Positions 6,892 through 14,383 of a DNA stretch of 22,005 bases are shown piece after piece. Below the pieces are notes generated by a model. The model was not told the DNA's origin and made no database searches. It worked only from the letters and a program-made list of their open reading frames with translations. A program made the translations under genes and the position numbers. The number at the start of each line of letters is the position of its first letter. The first letter of the stretch is position 1. Source of the stretch: a virus; the IMG/VR virus record IMGVR_UViG_3300003885_000499, positions 1 through 22,005 of that record. One strand, written 5' to 3'.

Positions 6892-7844
6892 TAGAAAGGT
6901 GTCTCCCCTTCTTGTACTTCAGTTTTCGCACCAGGACACATGTCTCTGAAAAAACAACGAGTACAAGCGTGTTCGTTGTCTGTCTTGACAAAATAAGATG
7001 GGTTGTCCTTGTTTTCAAATGCCTTAGTTAGTAGAGGATACTCACTACGGATGATTCCAGCCTGCCTTTTCATGTGTTGTATTGTAACATCTAGGTGTGG
7101 CGTTGCTCGTTCTCCGAGTTCTGCATACGCGGCAAGATATATAGGAATGATTATTATGTCTTCTGGCTTTTTCGCCCATCCCTGTTTCATAGCATACATG
7201 CTATATGTTGTTAGTTGATCGATTACACTATCGCTTACTCTCCCGGTTTTCCAATCTAAAAGATAAACCTTCCCATTGTATCGGAATCCACAGTCGATCT
7301 TCACCGCAACTTCTTCTCCGGTATTCAGTTGAAATTTTTGGAAATCTTCGAGAGTGAGCCAGTCGTCTTTTTTTAGGCTTTGCAAAACTTTGAACAGCGG
7401 CATCTCATAGAATGCCTTAAGTGATACGAGCACCTTCTGTTTGAATGAACCTAGACGATCTTTATCTACTTCTTCCTGATAGAAGTGTTCTGCTAGATTG
7501 ATGTTTTTCTTGGGGCTTCCCTGCCACCTCTTATCTGTGGACTGTTTCCACCCCTTGCGAAGAGCTTGAACCCCATCATGTTGGGCTTGTTCGAGAGTTT
7601 TCCATTTACCAGTCTGGCGACCAGTGGTGATTACATCTTCGATAATATTATGGACAATACTGCCGACCCACATAGGAAGATTGGTCATCTGTTTAAGTGT
7701 ATAAGCTCGTCTTTTTTCTTGAGGAGCACTAGTCAGCCAGCCTTCCCAGGCACAAAAGTAAGTTAGATAATATTTCCAGGCACATTCACGAAGACACCTA
7801 ACTCGTGATTCGCTCCATGCATACGTCAATTCTATTTTTCCCAC
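6891..7844 (-). CDS. PD-(D/E)XK nuclease with Fe-S cluster motif (Cas4/RecB-like)
   Basis: Exonuclease-family protein of 317 residues. The RecB-like catalytic motifs are in order: H65 in SIVHNIIED, D184 in VKIDCGF, D197-W-K199 in LLDWKTG, and the QLTTY motif (Q210, Y214). One N-terminal Cys (C17 or C21) and C294-x2-C297-x5-C303 at the C-terminus form the four-cysteine pattern that binds an Fe-S cluster in Cas4, AddB and related nucleases. Translation starts at a GTG (7844) with AAGGAG seven bases upstream, immediately after the metallophosphoesterase stop. No cas1 or CRISPR array is visible in the window, so a role in recombination or end-processing with the RecA-like protein is more likely than adaptation. 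Confidence 0.88.
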   Translation of the reverse strand: MGKIELTYAWSESRVRCLRECAWKYYLTYFCAWEGWLTSAPQEKRRAYTLKQMTNLPMWVGSIVHNIIEDVITTGRQTGKWKTLEQAQHDGVQALRKGWKQSTDKRWQGSPKKNINLAEHFYQEEVDKDRLGSFKQKVLVSLKAFYEMPLFKVLQSLKKDDWLTLEDFQKFQLNTGEEVAVKIDCGFRYNGKVYLLDWKTGRVSDSVIDQLTTYSMYAMKQGWAKKPEDIIIIPIYLAAYAELGERATPHLDVTIQHMKRQAGIIRSEYPLLTKAFENKDNPSYFVKTDNEHACTRCFFRDMCPGAKTEVQEGETPF

Positions 7845-7846
7845 CT

Positions 7847-9037
7847 TTATTCTCCTTGGAGACGTTCTGTAATCCCATCTCTCTTTAGATAGTATCCACG
7901 ATCAAAGAATGGGAAAAATTCTGGAATGAATCTAGTAATGCTACCTCCTATATCCTGTTGTAATGTTACTATACAGAAACCAACATGTGCTGCTAACTTT
8001 CTCTTTCTCATGAACATCGTTTGATCTTGTATACATCCAGCCTGAATACAATGAACGTTTCTCGGATAACAATATTCAAATTTATGATAATGTCCTATGA
8101 TACACACTGCTGGTTTTTCTCCACCCTGGAAGCTTTCTACAAGCTTCTGAGAGGCATAGCTGAACGCATAGCTTGATCCACCTCCAGCATGGATAACCTT
8201 GATAACAGCACTGCCCTTTGGAGCTTTCAACTCAAAGTCTGCTTCCATATATCCCATATAAACCAAGTCGTCTCGTCCTTGAGCCTGGGCTTCCATCATT
8301 AGATATCGTCCGAATTCGATTCCCTCTCTTTGGTGAAACCAACCTTCGTGGTCGTCTCCATCAACAAAATATGTTTTGATACCGGGTTTAGATGGCCAAT
8401 GATCTATGGCATGTTGACACTGGTCTGCAATACCGTGTGCCAACAATTCATGTGTATTGAATCTGCATTCACCATCTATGTAATTCCCTGGGCAGAATAC
8501 TGTAGTAATACCTTGATTTTCGAATTCATCGTATGCAGCAGATAATACATCAAGTCTTTCTGCTTTACTGCACATGTGCATATCTGCAACAATACCAAAT
8601 TTAATTGGTTTTTGGTGGAAATGATTTGCTACAACAATCCCCTGTGGAACATGTTCTACAGATTTGCCAAGCTGAACACTACTGCCACGTCTATTGATGA
8701 TATATCCACTGTCTTCCATGTCAGATATGACTGCAAGGACATCTTCTTCGCTGGTGTGCATTGACTGGGCGACCTTGGCTATCGTTGTTTTCTTCTTGAT
8801 TCTTCGTGATACTTCTGATCTGAACATTGGGTCACTTGGGTCTATACCTACTTGTGGTATACCATCAAGCATTGTTTCTGCTTGTGTGATAAGCTTTCTT
8901 GCTTTCCACACTGTAACACCTAGCGACTGAGCGACTTCTTCACGAAGCACACCAGTGTTTCCTGCTTTACTGTGCAGCCTAATAAGCTGGATAACCTCCT
9001 GCATCTGTTCAGTTAGTTGGGGTTTCTCTTTTGCCAT
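7847..9037 (-). CDS. Metallophosphoesterase with N-terminal HTH region
   Basis: Protein of 396 residues. Residues about 10-60 read as a winged-helix-like domain (LREEVAQSLGVTVWKARKLI), with a second similar segment at 75-115. From residue 145 a calcineurin-like phosphoesterase follows: D152-x-H154 (ADMH), G184-N185-x2-D188 where GDxxD is expected, D229-H230-E231 where GNH(D/E) is expected, H283 and G315-H316-x-H318. So the Asp of motif II is Asn while the Asn of motif III is Asp. Such enzymes include nucleases of the Mre11/SbcD type and nucleotide phosphatases; the HTH portion suggests DNA targeting. ATG at 9037 overlaps the RNR stop (TAATG) with AAAGGTGAG upstream. The substrate is unknown. 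Confidence 0.83.
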   Translation of the reverse strand: MAKEKPQLTEQMQEVIQLIRLHSKAGNTGVLREEVAQSLGVTVWKARKLITQAETMLDGIPQVGIDPSDPMFRSEVSRRIKKKTTIAKVAQSMHTSEEDVLAVISDMEDSGYIINRRGSSVQLGKSVEHVPQGIVVANHFHQKPIKFGIVADMHMCSKAERLDVLSAAYDEFENQGITTVFCPGNYIDGECRFNTHELLAHGIADQCQHAIDHWPSKPGIKTYFVDGDDHEGWFHQREGIEFGRYLMMEAQAQGRDDLVYMGYMEADFELKAPKGSAVIKVIHAGGGSSYAFSYASQKLVESFQGGEKPAVCIIGHYHKFEYCYPRNVHCIQAGCIQDQTMFMRKRKLAAHVGFCIVTLQQDIGGSITRFIPEFFPFFDRGYYLKRDGITERLQGE

Positions 9038-10818
9038 TACTTCTCACCTTTCATAGTATCACATGTGCCAGTTGGGCAGTCATCGACAGCCGCTTCTTCT
9101 GTCATGTGGTCCAAATGTTTCTTAGCTTCAGACAAGGGTAGCGGAACCAATGGTGATTCTCCTTTACTACCGTCACGATACACGGTAATACCTTTGAGTT
9201 CACCTATATATTTTCTCATCTCTGCCGATAATTGTGCAACAGAGTAATCTTTAGGCAGGTTGATAGTCTTCGATATTGAATTGTCTATATGCTTTTGGCA
9301 AATAGCCTGCATTGCCAAATGGGCGTTTGGCTGAATATCATGAGCGCCTTGAAAATGTTTAGTCGATCGTTTAGCTTTCAGAAATTTTTTCAGAAGAGGG
9401 TGAACTACAATTTCCATAGTTTTGTCTCTTGCTTTATTGTTGTGCATATCTTTGTGTGTATTGAACCTTCGTTCATAAACAGGTTGGAATAACGGCTCTA
9501 TTCCCGAAGAACAGCCAGCAACAATAGATATGGTTCCTGTTGGCGCAATTGTCAACAAAGCACAATTACGAAGACCATGTTCTTTTATCAAACGATGATG
9601 TCTACGCGGTAAACACTTTTTGACAAATCCAGTCCTTATATGTTGGTCAACGTCGAATGCATGAAATGACCCCTTCTCTACTGCCAAGATTATACTTGCA
9701 TGATATGCTTGCTTCTTTACGAAATCCATCACCTTATCGACAACATCGATTGCTGCCTGACTCGAATATTTAAGATCAAGCTCAAGTAACATATCGTGTA
9801 GACCCATAACGCCAAGGCCGATTCTTCTATATTTTTGACATGTTTCCTTAATTATTGTCATTGGATAATTGTTCTGATCTAGAACATCATCCAGGAATCG
9901 AACACTCATTGCAACAGTTTCTTCCAACATATCCCAGTCTATATCTCCATCTATGATATGTGTATGTAGGTTGACAGCACCAAGACAGCAACAGTCATAT
10001 GGTGGCATCCAAATTTCACCACATGGATTTGTGCTTACTAGATCATGTCTATAAGATATAGTGTTCATTGTATTGGCTAAACCAATATTCAATATGCCTG
10101 GATCACCACTTTCTAAGGCATTTTCTACGATTTTTTCCCAGATATCCTTTGCTGGCACACGTCTCATCTCATCCCCGTGCCACTTAAACACTACATCTTC
10201 TTCTGCGTCTAGAAGTTTCAAAAACGTATCATCTATTACAACAGAGATATTCGCGTTGTTCAATTCCTTCTTGTCTAATTTCGATTCTAAAAATTCCATC
10301 AAATCTGGGTGGTCATATTTAAGACAATACATTAAAGCAGATCGCCTTCCGCCACCTTCTCTCAATTCGTTACAAACAGCGTTTATTGCTCGCATTAGAC
10401 TAACCGCACCAGTAGCCTCACCTCCTGTGCCACGGATGAGAGTGCCTCTTGGACGAACTCGTGAAAAGTTGATCCCGACACCACCTCCAGTACCAGAGAT
10501 AATAGTAACACCCCTCAGAGCATCTCCCCATCCTTCTCTGGAATCCAAGTCGTCAGTCCAAACGAAACAGTTGAGCATTTGCCCTCTTTGTCGTCCTGCT
10601 CCTCTCCATATTCTCCCACCTGGAGAGAATCTATTTGTTTGCAAAATATCTAAGAATCTAACGAAATATTCATCTCGTTTGGTCCCCATCTCTGCGTCTG
10701 CAATTGTCCTAGAAACTCTCTCACATGCTTGAGCAAAAGTTTCTTCTTCGTGTATAGCATATCTATCCCTGAATATGTTAAGTGCAAAACCGTTTGGTGA
10801 ATATTCTTTAATACTCAA
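9037..10818 (-). CDS. nrdJ: Adenosylcobalamin-dependent (class II) ribonucleoside-diphosphate reductase
   Basis: Reduces ribonucleotides to deoxyribonucleotides using a cobalamin-generated thiyl radical. The 593-residue sequence shows the first redox Cys C84 (QMLNCFV), the active motif N264-P-C266-G-E268, a CCC cluster 277-279 containing the second redox Cys, the radical-site loop APTGTISIVAGCSSGIEP (425-442), and a C-terminal CPTGTC pair (581-586) suited to thioredoxin-type re-reduction. There is no ATP-cone, and no small subunit gene is nearby, as expected for class II. The start is a TTG at 10818: an in-frame TAA precedes it, no ATG occurs before residue 44, and GGAGAGGG sits upstream. It overlaps the HD gene by four bases. 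Dependence on cobalamin implies a host that makes or imports B12. Confidence 0.95.
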   Translation of the reverse strand: MSIKEYSPNGFALNIFRDRYAIHEEETFAQACERVSRTIADAEMGTKRDEYFVRFLDILQTNRFSPGGRIWRGAGRQRGQMLNCFVWTDDLDSREGWGDALRGVTIISGTGGGVGINFSRVRPRGTLIRGTGGEATGAVSLMRAINAVCNELREGGGRRSALMYCLKYDHPDLMEFLESKLDKKELNNANISVVIDDTFLKLLDAEEDVVFKWHGDEMRRVPAKDIWEKIVENALESGDPGILNIGLANTMNTISYRHDLVSTNPCGEIWMPPYDCCCLGAVNLHTHIIDGDIDWDMLEETVAMSVRFLDDVLDQNNYPMTIIKETCQKYRRIGLGVMGLHDMLLELDLKYSSQAAIDVVDKVMDFVKKQAYHASIILAVEKGSFHAFDVDQHIRTGFVKKCLPRRHHRLIKEHGLRNCALLTIAPTGTISIVAGCSSGIEPLFQPVYERRFNTHKDMHNNKARDKTMEIVVHPLLKKFLKAKRSTKHFQGAHDIQPNAHLAMQAICQKHIDNSISKTINLPKDYSVAQLSAEMRKYIGELKGITVYRDGSKGESPLVPLPLSEAKKHLDHMTEEAAVDDCPTGTCDTMKGEK

Positions 10819-11453
10819 TTACCCTCTCCCCCTTTTATCTGTATAACCCCAGTGTCTCTAGGGTTCTCAAGTTCCAGTTGACCTAGACTTGGTTGTTGGT
10901 TTATGTACGAAGTTACGGCTCTGCGAAACGGCTCTATGAAATGATTGCGATATTTCCGTTGTGATGAATACGAACGAGAATCAGCAACGCGGACAGCAAA
11001 CCAGTTGTCCAGATTATCCACTCCTACATCTGCTACAAATTTACGAATAGTTTTTTCTCTCATTGCGTCACTAATGTCGAACATATGAGTTGAGACTAAA
11101 CGAAAAACGCGATCTACAACATAAGATGTAGCACCCCATTCAGACAATCTTGTTCTTACAATATTGGCAGATTCATTTGCGTGACCTGGGAATCTTGAGA
11201 AAGAACTGTCATCTACAGGAGCTATACACCCCTTGCCTAGATCGTGGAATAAGCCAGACAACAAAGTGATGGGGTTCTTAATATTCAGCAGGTCTATCAC
11301 ACACATTGTGTGTTCCCATACAGATTGCCCATTGTGTTGTATAACAGTATGAACAGCATCTAGTTCTGGAAATTCAATAACTGGGTCTGACCAATAACTA
11401 CTTGGCAAATTAGCTTCTTGCATTCCCTGGATTACTTTGTCAATTTGATTCAT
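10815..11453 (-). CDS. HD-domain phosphohydrolase
   Basis: Metal-dependent phosphohydrolase of 212 residues. The HD metal site is visible: H48 (VWEHT), H70-D71 (FHDLGK), H91 (FPGHA), H123 (STHMFD) and D158 (VADSR). The spacing and the VWEHTM...FHDLGKG...GHANESA order resemble the HD domain attached to bacterial CCA-adding enzymes, but no nucleotidyltransferase domain is present. Such stand-alone domains hydrolyse nucleotides or cyclic nucleotides. Placement directly before RNR, with overlap, favours a nucleotide-pool function. ATG at 11453 overlaps the upstream protease stop as ATGA. The substrate cannot be deduced. It is not a clear match to the phage dATPase DatZ. Confidence 0.85.
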   Translation of the reverse strand: MNQIDKVIQGMQEANLPSSYWSDPVIEFPELDAVHTVIQHNGQSVWEHTMCVIDLLNIKNPITLLSGLFHDLGKGCIAPVDDSSFSRFPGHANESANIVRTRLSEWGATSYVVDRVFRLVSTHMFDISDAMREKTIRKFVADVGVDNLDNWFAVRVADSRSYSSQRKYRNHFIEPFRRAVTSYINQQPSLGQLELENPRDTGVIQIKGGEGN

Positions 11454-12307
11454 GGGTTTGTTACCGCATTCTGGTCAATAAAACCAAACGCTGATGTCAT
11501 TGATACTGCATATGCTAAATGAGGGAACATTTGGCCATTCTTCTCTGTCATCGCTCTAAATGGTATGCCAACCAAGTAGTAGTTGTTGTCGTATTTTTTG
11601 AATAATCCACCACCACTTGACCCTGGTGTTATTTGCGCTGTAGTTCCGTAGATCAGCCATTCTTTTGTTCTTCTTCCTCTGTCTAATATTTGAGATATAA
11701 TACCAACTGTTGGAGATGGATTTCTACCAAGTTGACACCCTATTGCGAAAACTTCATCAAATACACGAACCTGTTTCAACATTTTTTTAGTAGGGATATT
11801 CGAGATATCCAACTCTTCCTTGGAAACGAAAGAAATCATTGCTAAGTCTTTTATTGCACTCTCTGATATGACTTTCGCCATGTATCCCGTCTTGTTTCTT
11901 TTTTCATAATCGAATGTTATCACCCAACACCCAGTATCAATAGTGCCTGTATGAATCTTGCCTGTCATTGAATCAACTTTAAGTATGTGTTTAGTTAGTC
12001 TTGAATGTGTAACATGTGCGTTGGTAAGTACGCGATATTCATACTCACCTTCTTCGTCTGTATCAATGCGATCTATAATGGTTCCCGACCCACTTCCTTG
12101 ATGGGTTTGTATTTGGACTACTGTATTCCGCATTTCTGTCTGTTTTAGAGCTATGTCATCAACAATAGATACTGTTTCTTTTGTGGTTTGTGAGCATTTT
12201 AATTCTTGTTCGTTACCTATTGCAGTAACAACGACGTAGGTTGTAGATAAAATATATCCAACATACAACATTGTGATTAACAAGATGATCTTATGTTTTG
12301 AAGTCAT
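11450..12307 (-). CDS. Membrane-anchored trypsin-like (HtrA-type) serine protease
   Basis: Serine endopeptidase of 285 residues that should act outside the cytoplasm. I start it at ATG 12307, which has GGAG seven bases upstream; the frame extends further but without a ribosome site. Residues about 6-28 form an N-terminal hydrophobic anchor or uncleaved signal. The chymotrypsin-fold triad is visible: H98 (TNAHVT), D154 (IKDLAMI) and S231 (TPGSSGGG). The domain begins with VVQIQTHQGSGSGTII, as in HtrA/DegP, but there is no PDZ domain after the catalytic domain. The stop overlaps the HD gene as ATGA. It is 63 bases downstream of a lipoprotein gene. An exported protease is rare in phages; possible roles include processing envelope proteins, superinfection exclusion or damaging a competitor. 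Confidence 0.87.
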   Translation of the reverse strand: MTSKHKIILLITMLYVGYILSTTYVVVTAIGNEQELKCSQTTKETVSIVDDIALKQTEMRNTVVQIQTHQGSGSGTIIDRIDTDEEGEYEYRVLTNAHVTHSRLTKHILKVDSMTGKIHTGTIDTGCWVITFDYEKRNKTGYMAKVISESAIKDLAMISFVSKEELDISNIPTKKMLKQVRVFDEVFAIGCQLGRNPSPTVGIISQILDRGRRTKEWLIYGTTAQITPGSSGGGLFKKYDNNYYLVGIPFRAMTEKNGQMFPHLAYAVSMTSAFGFIDQNAVTNP

Positions 12308-12370
12308 ATTGTATCTCCGGTAAAAAACAACGGCGACTAGAGTGGACAACACCGATACTCAAAATTTGAA

Positions 12371-12820
12371 TTATCCAGCAAATTCTTTCACTGCCGCTAG
12401 TGATCCATCAATTCCACCAGAGAGTAGAGCAAGAATTACCTCTTGGTCTTCTGTGATATTAAGATTGGCTGTTTGCAGATATCTTTCTAACACATCGATG
12501 ATTGTAAATCCATATACTTGATATTTTTCAGGCAGTTTGATTTCTACAAGAGACCTTGCTCCAGAGAAATTTGGTTGACCGGGTACTGCCAATAAATCTC
12601 TCAGAGCCACTAAATACCCCTTTATAAGATCGACATCATCTGCCGACATCTTTGCTTCTGTCAGTGCGATTCGTGTAGCCAGCTTAGAAAACATAAAAAT
12701 ATCTGCCTTTAACTGAGGCACATTTTCTTGCCAATTACCACCACCACGAGGTGCAACACACCCAACCATTGGCAAAACCAAGGCGACCAACATTATATTA
12801 ACCATGAACCATTTCTTCAT
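12371..12820 (-). CDS. Predicted lipoprotein
   Basis: Protein of 149 residues, function unknown. It has a short basic N-terminus, hydrophobic core and lipobox-like MVGC with the lipidated Cys at 21, followed by VAPRGGG, a typical flexible tether. The mature domain appears helical and mildly acidic, with no further membrane segment or Cys. ATG at 12820 has GGAG about seven bases upstream. It precedes the exported protease gene by 63 bases, so the two envelope-directed products may be made together and act together. An outer-membrane spanin is unlikely because no proline-rich or coiled-coil pattern is seen. Confidence 0.78.
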   Translation of the reverse strand: MKKWFMVNIMLVALVLPMVGCVAPRGGGNWQENVPQLKADIFMFSKLATRIALTEAKMSADDVDLIKGYLVALRDLLAVPGQPNFSGARSLVEIKLPEKYQVYGFTIIDVLERYLQTANLNITEDQEVILALLSGGIDGSLAAVKEFAG

Positions 12821-12892
12821 TTTTCTCTCCTTCTTTTTTTGCAGTAACCAAACAACCAGTTATTGTGTTATACACCTAGTTATGACCAACCA

Positions 12893-13216
12893 CTAAGAAT
12901 TATCTCTGTCTATTTTGTCTCTGCGGTGTTCCTTATTTAGTTTGTTTTCGTTTCCCTCTTTTTGACGACCAAATCTCCACCCCCTCTTTGGACGAGTGGG
13001 ACTACCTTGTTTAACTTCTGAATGTTCGATACGATACATCTCAGTGCATTCAACTCGTTCTGTATTAGTATCCGTGTGACTATTTCTACATACGCCATCA
13101 CATCGTAATCTGTGATTACCGACACAAGCGCATAGGTCTATACCGAGAAGACGTCTAAGTCTTTCTATCTTTTTCAATTCTCGCTTCTTTTTGTTTCTAC
13201 CCTGTTCGTTTGCCAT
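12893..13216 (-). CDS. Basic Cys-containing hypothetical protein
   Basis: Protein of 107 residues, unrecognised. It is strongly basic at both ends (NKKKRELKKIERLRR; KEHRRDKIDRDNS). A cysteine-rich stretch lies between, with C29, C31, C39, C43 and C57 plus nearby His, which might bind one metal ion. ATG at 13216 has AGGA about seven bases upstream and follows the sigma-factor stop by nine bases. A second frame is open inside it (12937-13125) but starts with GTG and lacks a ribosome site. Position after the sigma factor would fit a transcription-related or DNA-binding role, by inference only. Confidence 0.65.
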   Translation of the reverse strand: MANEQGRNKKKRELKKIERLRRLLGIDLCACVGNHRLRCDGVCRNSHTDTNTERVECTEMYRIEHSEVKQGSPTRPKRGWRFGRQKEGNENKLNKEHRRDKIDRDNS

Positions 13217-13225
13217 TGTTTGTTC

Positions 13226-13732
13226 CTATGCAATCCCGCATTTATGCCTTATTTTTTCGATAGCCCTTGTCTTTATTCTACATATAGTTGAAGCGACAAC
13301 CCCTTTATCTTTTGAAACCTCTCTCATTGTCTTCTCGTTGAAAAACAATTCTGTTATAACATCCCTCTCTTCATTATCCAGATAATCTAGATACTCTTGG
13401 ATCATCATATCTCTATTTATGTCGTATTCTGGACCAGCAACATTGACAACCGATTCCATCGATACGCCCTGATTTCTTTTGGCTCTATTCTCCGTATCTC
13501 TGAGATGCCTGAAAATACCATACAATCTAAAATATACGAACGTCATAAAGGAACCACTTTTGTCGTAACAGATCATACATTTGAGTATTTCATCATCTGC
13601 TCTCGACTTGAGTTCTTCTGTATGTATATTGTCTACACCTATAGTGAATGCCAATTTTTGAACCAATGGTGCATATTGCTCACGAGCCCGATAGAAATAT
13701 GACTTAGTGATACGACGCTTTGTTTTCATCAT
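13226..13732 (-). CDS. Sigma-70-like RNA polymerase sigma factor
   Basis: Small sigma factor of 168 residues. Residues about 40-85 resemble region 2 (ADDEILKCMICYDKSGSF followed by an aromatic-rich helix ending in LRD), which binds core polymerase and the -10 element. Residues about 115-165 form region 4, with LDNEERDVITELFFNEKT and the helix-turn-helix VSKDKGVVASTICRIKTRAIEKI. Region 3 is short, as in ECF-like or phage sigmas. ATG at 13732 overlaps the ClpP-like stop (TCATGATG). It should direct host RNA polymerase to a set of phage promoters, possibly middle or late genes. No cognate promoter motif could be defined from this window. Confidence 0.82.
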   Translation of the reverse strand: MMKTKRRITKSYFYRAREQYAPLVQKLAFTIGVDNIHTEELKSRADDEILKCMICYDKSGSFMTFVYFRLYGIFRHLRDTENRAKRNQGVSMESVVNVAGPEYDINRDMMIQEYLDYLDNEERDVITELFFNEKTMREVSKDKGVVASTICRIKTRAIEKIRHKCGIA

Positions 13733-14382
13733 GATTTCGGCCCCTTGTCTATTAACCTTTCCATTCTCGGAGTCCAGATATCGTCTATAACCCCTATTTT
13801 CATTGCTTGTTTGGGAGACATCCAGCTTGTAGTTTTCATTAGTTCAAGCAGTTGTTTTGTCGTCAGTTTAGTCCTTTTGGCTAGGTCAGCTATCTTGAGA
13901 CGATAATCTGTTTGAAAATACTCTGTCATTTCGTTGTGCTGTTCTATCGACCCTGGTAAACTATGAACAACCATAGAATGCAACATTAATGACGAGTTGG
14001 GTGTAGCATATCTGTGTCCCTTAGCTCCAAATGCAGCTATGATTGCACCCATAGAATGACCCTGACCACGAACGATGGTGTAAATAGGACATCTACAAGC
14101 AAGCATTTGATCGATAATCGCATATCCAGCAGAAAGACAACCGCCAGGACTATTTATATACATATAAACAGGGTGTGGTCTCAAGGAGAATAGTTGTAAA
14201 TAACTGCAAATATGCGATGACAATACTTCATCGATTTCTCCCACGACAAGTAATCGCCGGGTTTTTACCAAAAACTCTTCTACCAATTCATTCAAAACAA
14301 TCGGCACAGTAACTTCTACTTCCTCTTCGCATTGACACTCGGTTTTACAACCATCTCGTGGCTTCTTTCTGTTGGACTTCAT
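13729..14382 (-). CDS. clpP: ClpP-like serine protease
   Basis: Self-compartmentalising protease subunit, 217 residues from ATG 14382. I chose this ATG because AGAGGA lies just upstream and the preceding stop is adjacent (TAGAATG); an upstream extension would overlap the recombinase gene. The fold is shown by YMYINSPGG (74-81), the nucleophile S110 in GQGHSMGAII and H135 in SSLMLHSM. The third triad residue is normally the Asp of an RDxFMS motif. Here the aligned segment is KTTSWMS, with T185 at the Asp position. A charged N-terminal extension (1-25) with three Cys (C12, C16, C18) is unusual. It may pair with host Clp ATPases or be a capsid-type protease; no structural genes lie nearby, so the first is preferred. 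Confidence 0.87.
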   Translation of the reverse strand: MKSNRKKPRDGCKTECQCEEEVEVTVPIVLNELVEEFLVKTRRLLVVGEIDEVLSSHICSYLQLFSLRPHPVYMYINSPGGCLSAGYAIIDQMLACRCPIYTIVRGQGHSMGAIIAAFGAKGHRYATPNSSLMLHSMVVHSLPGSIEQHNEMTEYFQTDYRLKIADLAKRTKLTTKQLLELMKTTSWMSPKQAMKIGVIDDIWTPRMERLIDKGPKS

Positions 14383-14383
14383 T

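Noticed and set aside
6891-7844. Cas4-like nuclease as a sign of CRISPR adaptation
   Set aside because: No cas1, cas2 or repeat-spacer array is present; Cas4/RecB-like nucleases are common in phages as recombination enzymes.
10061-10732. Long plus-strand frame of 223 codons
   Set aside because: It is antisense to the conserved core of ribonucleotide reductase, with no ribosome site or recognisable motif.
10815-11453. HD protein as DatZ of a 2-aminoadenine (Z-genome) system
   Set aside because: Motif spacing matches CCA-enzyme HD domains better, and no PurZ or MazZ-type gene is visible in the window.
12322-12354. Weak hairpin CGGTG...CGCCG followed by a T-run on the minus strand between lipoprotein and protease genes
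   Set aside because: Only a five-pair stem with one wobble pair and a 14-base loop; too unstable to call an intrinsic terminator.
12937-13125. 62-codon frame inside the Cys-containing basic gene
   Set aside because: Starts with GTG, has no ribosome site, and lies wholly within a better-supported ATG gene.
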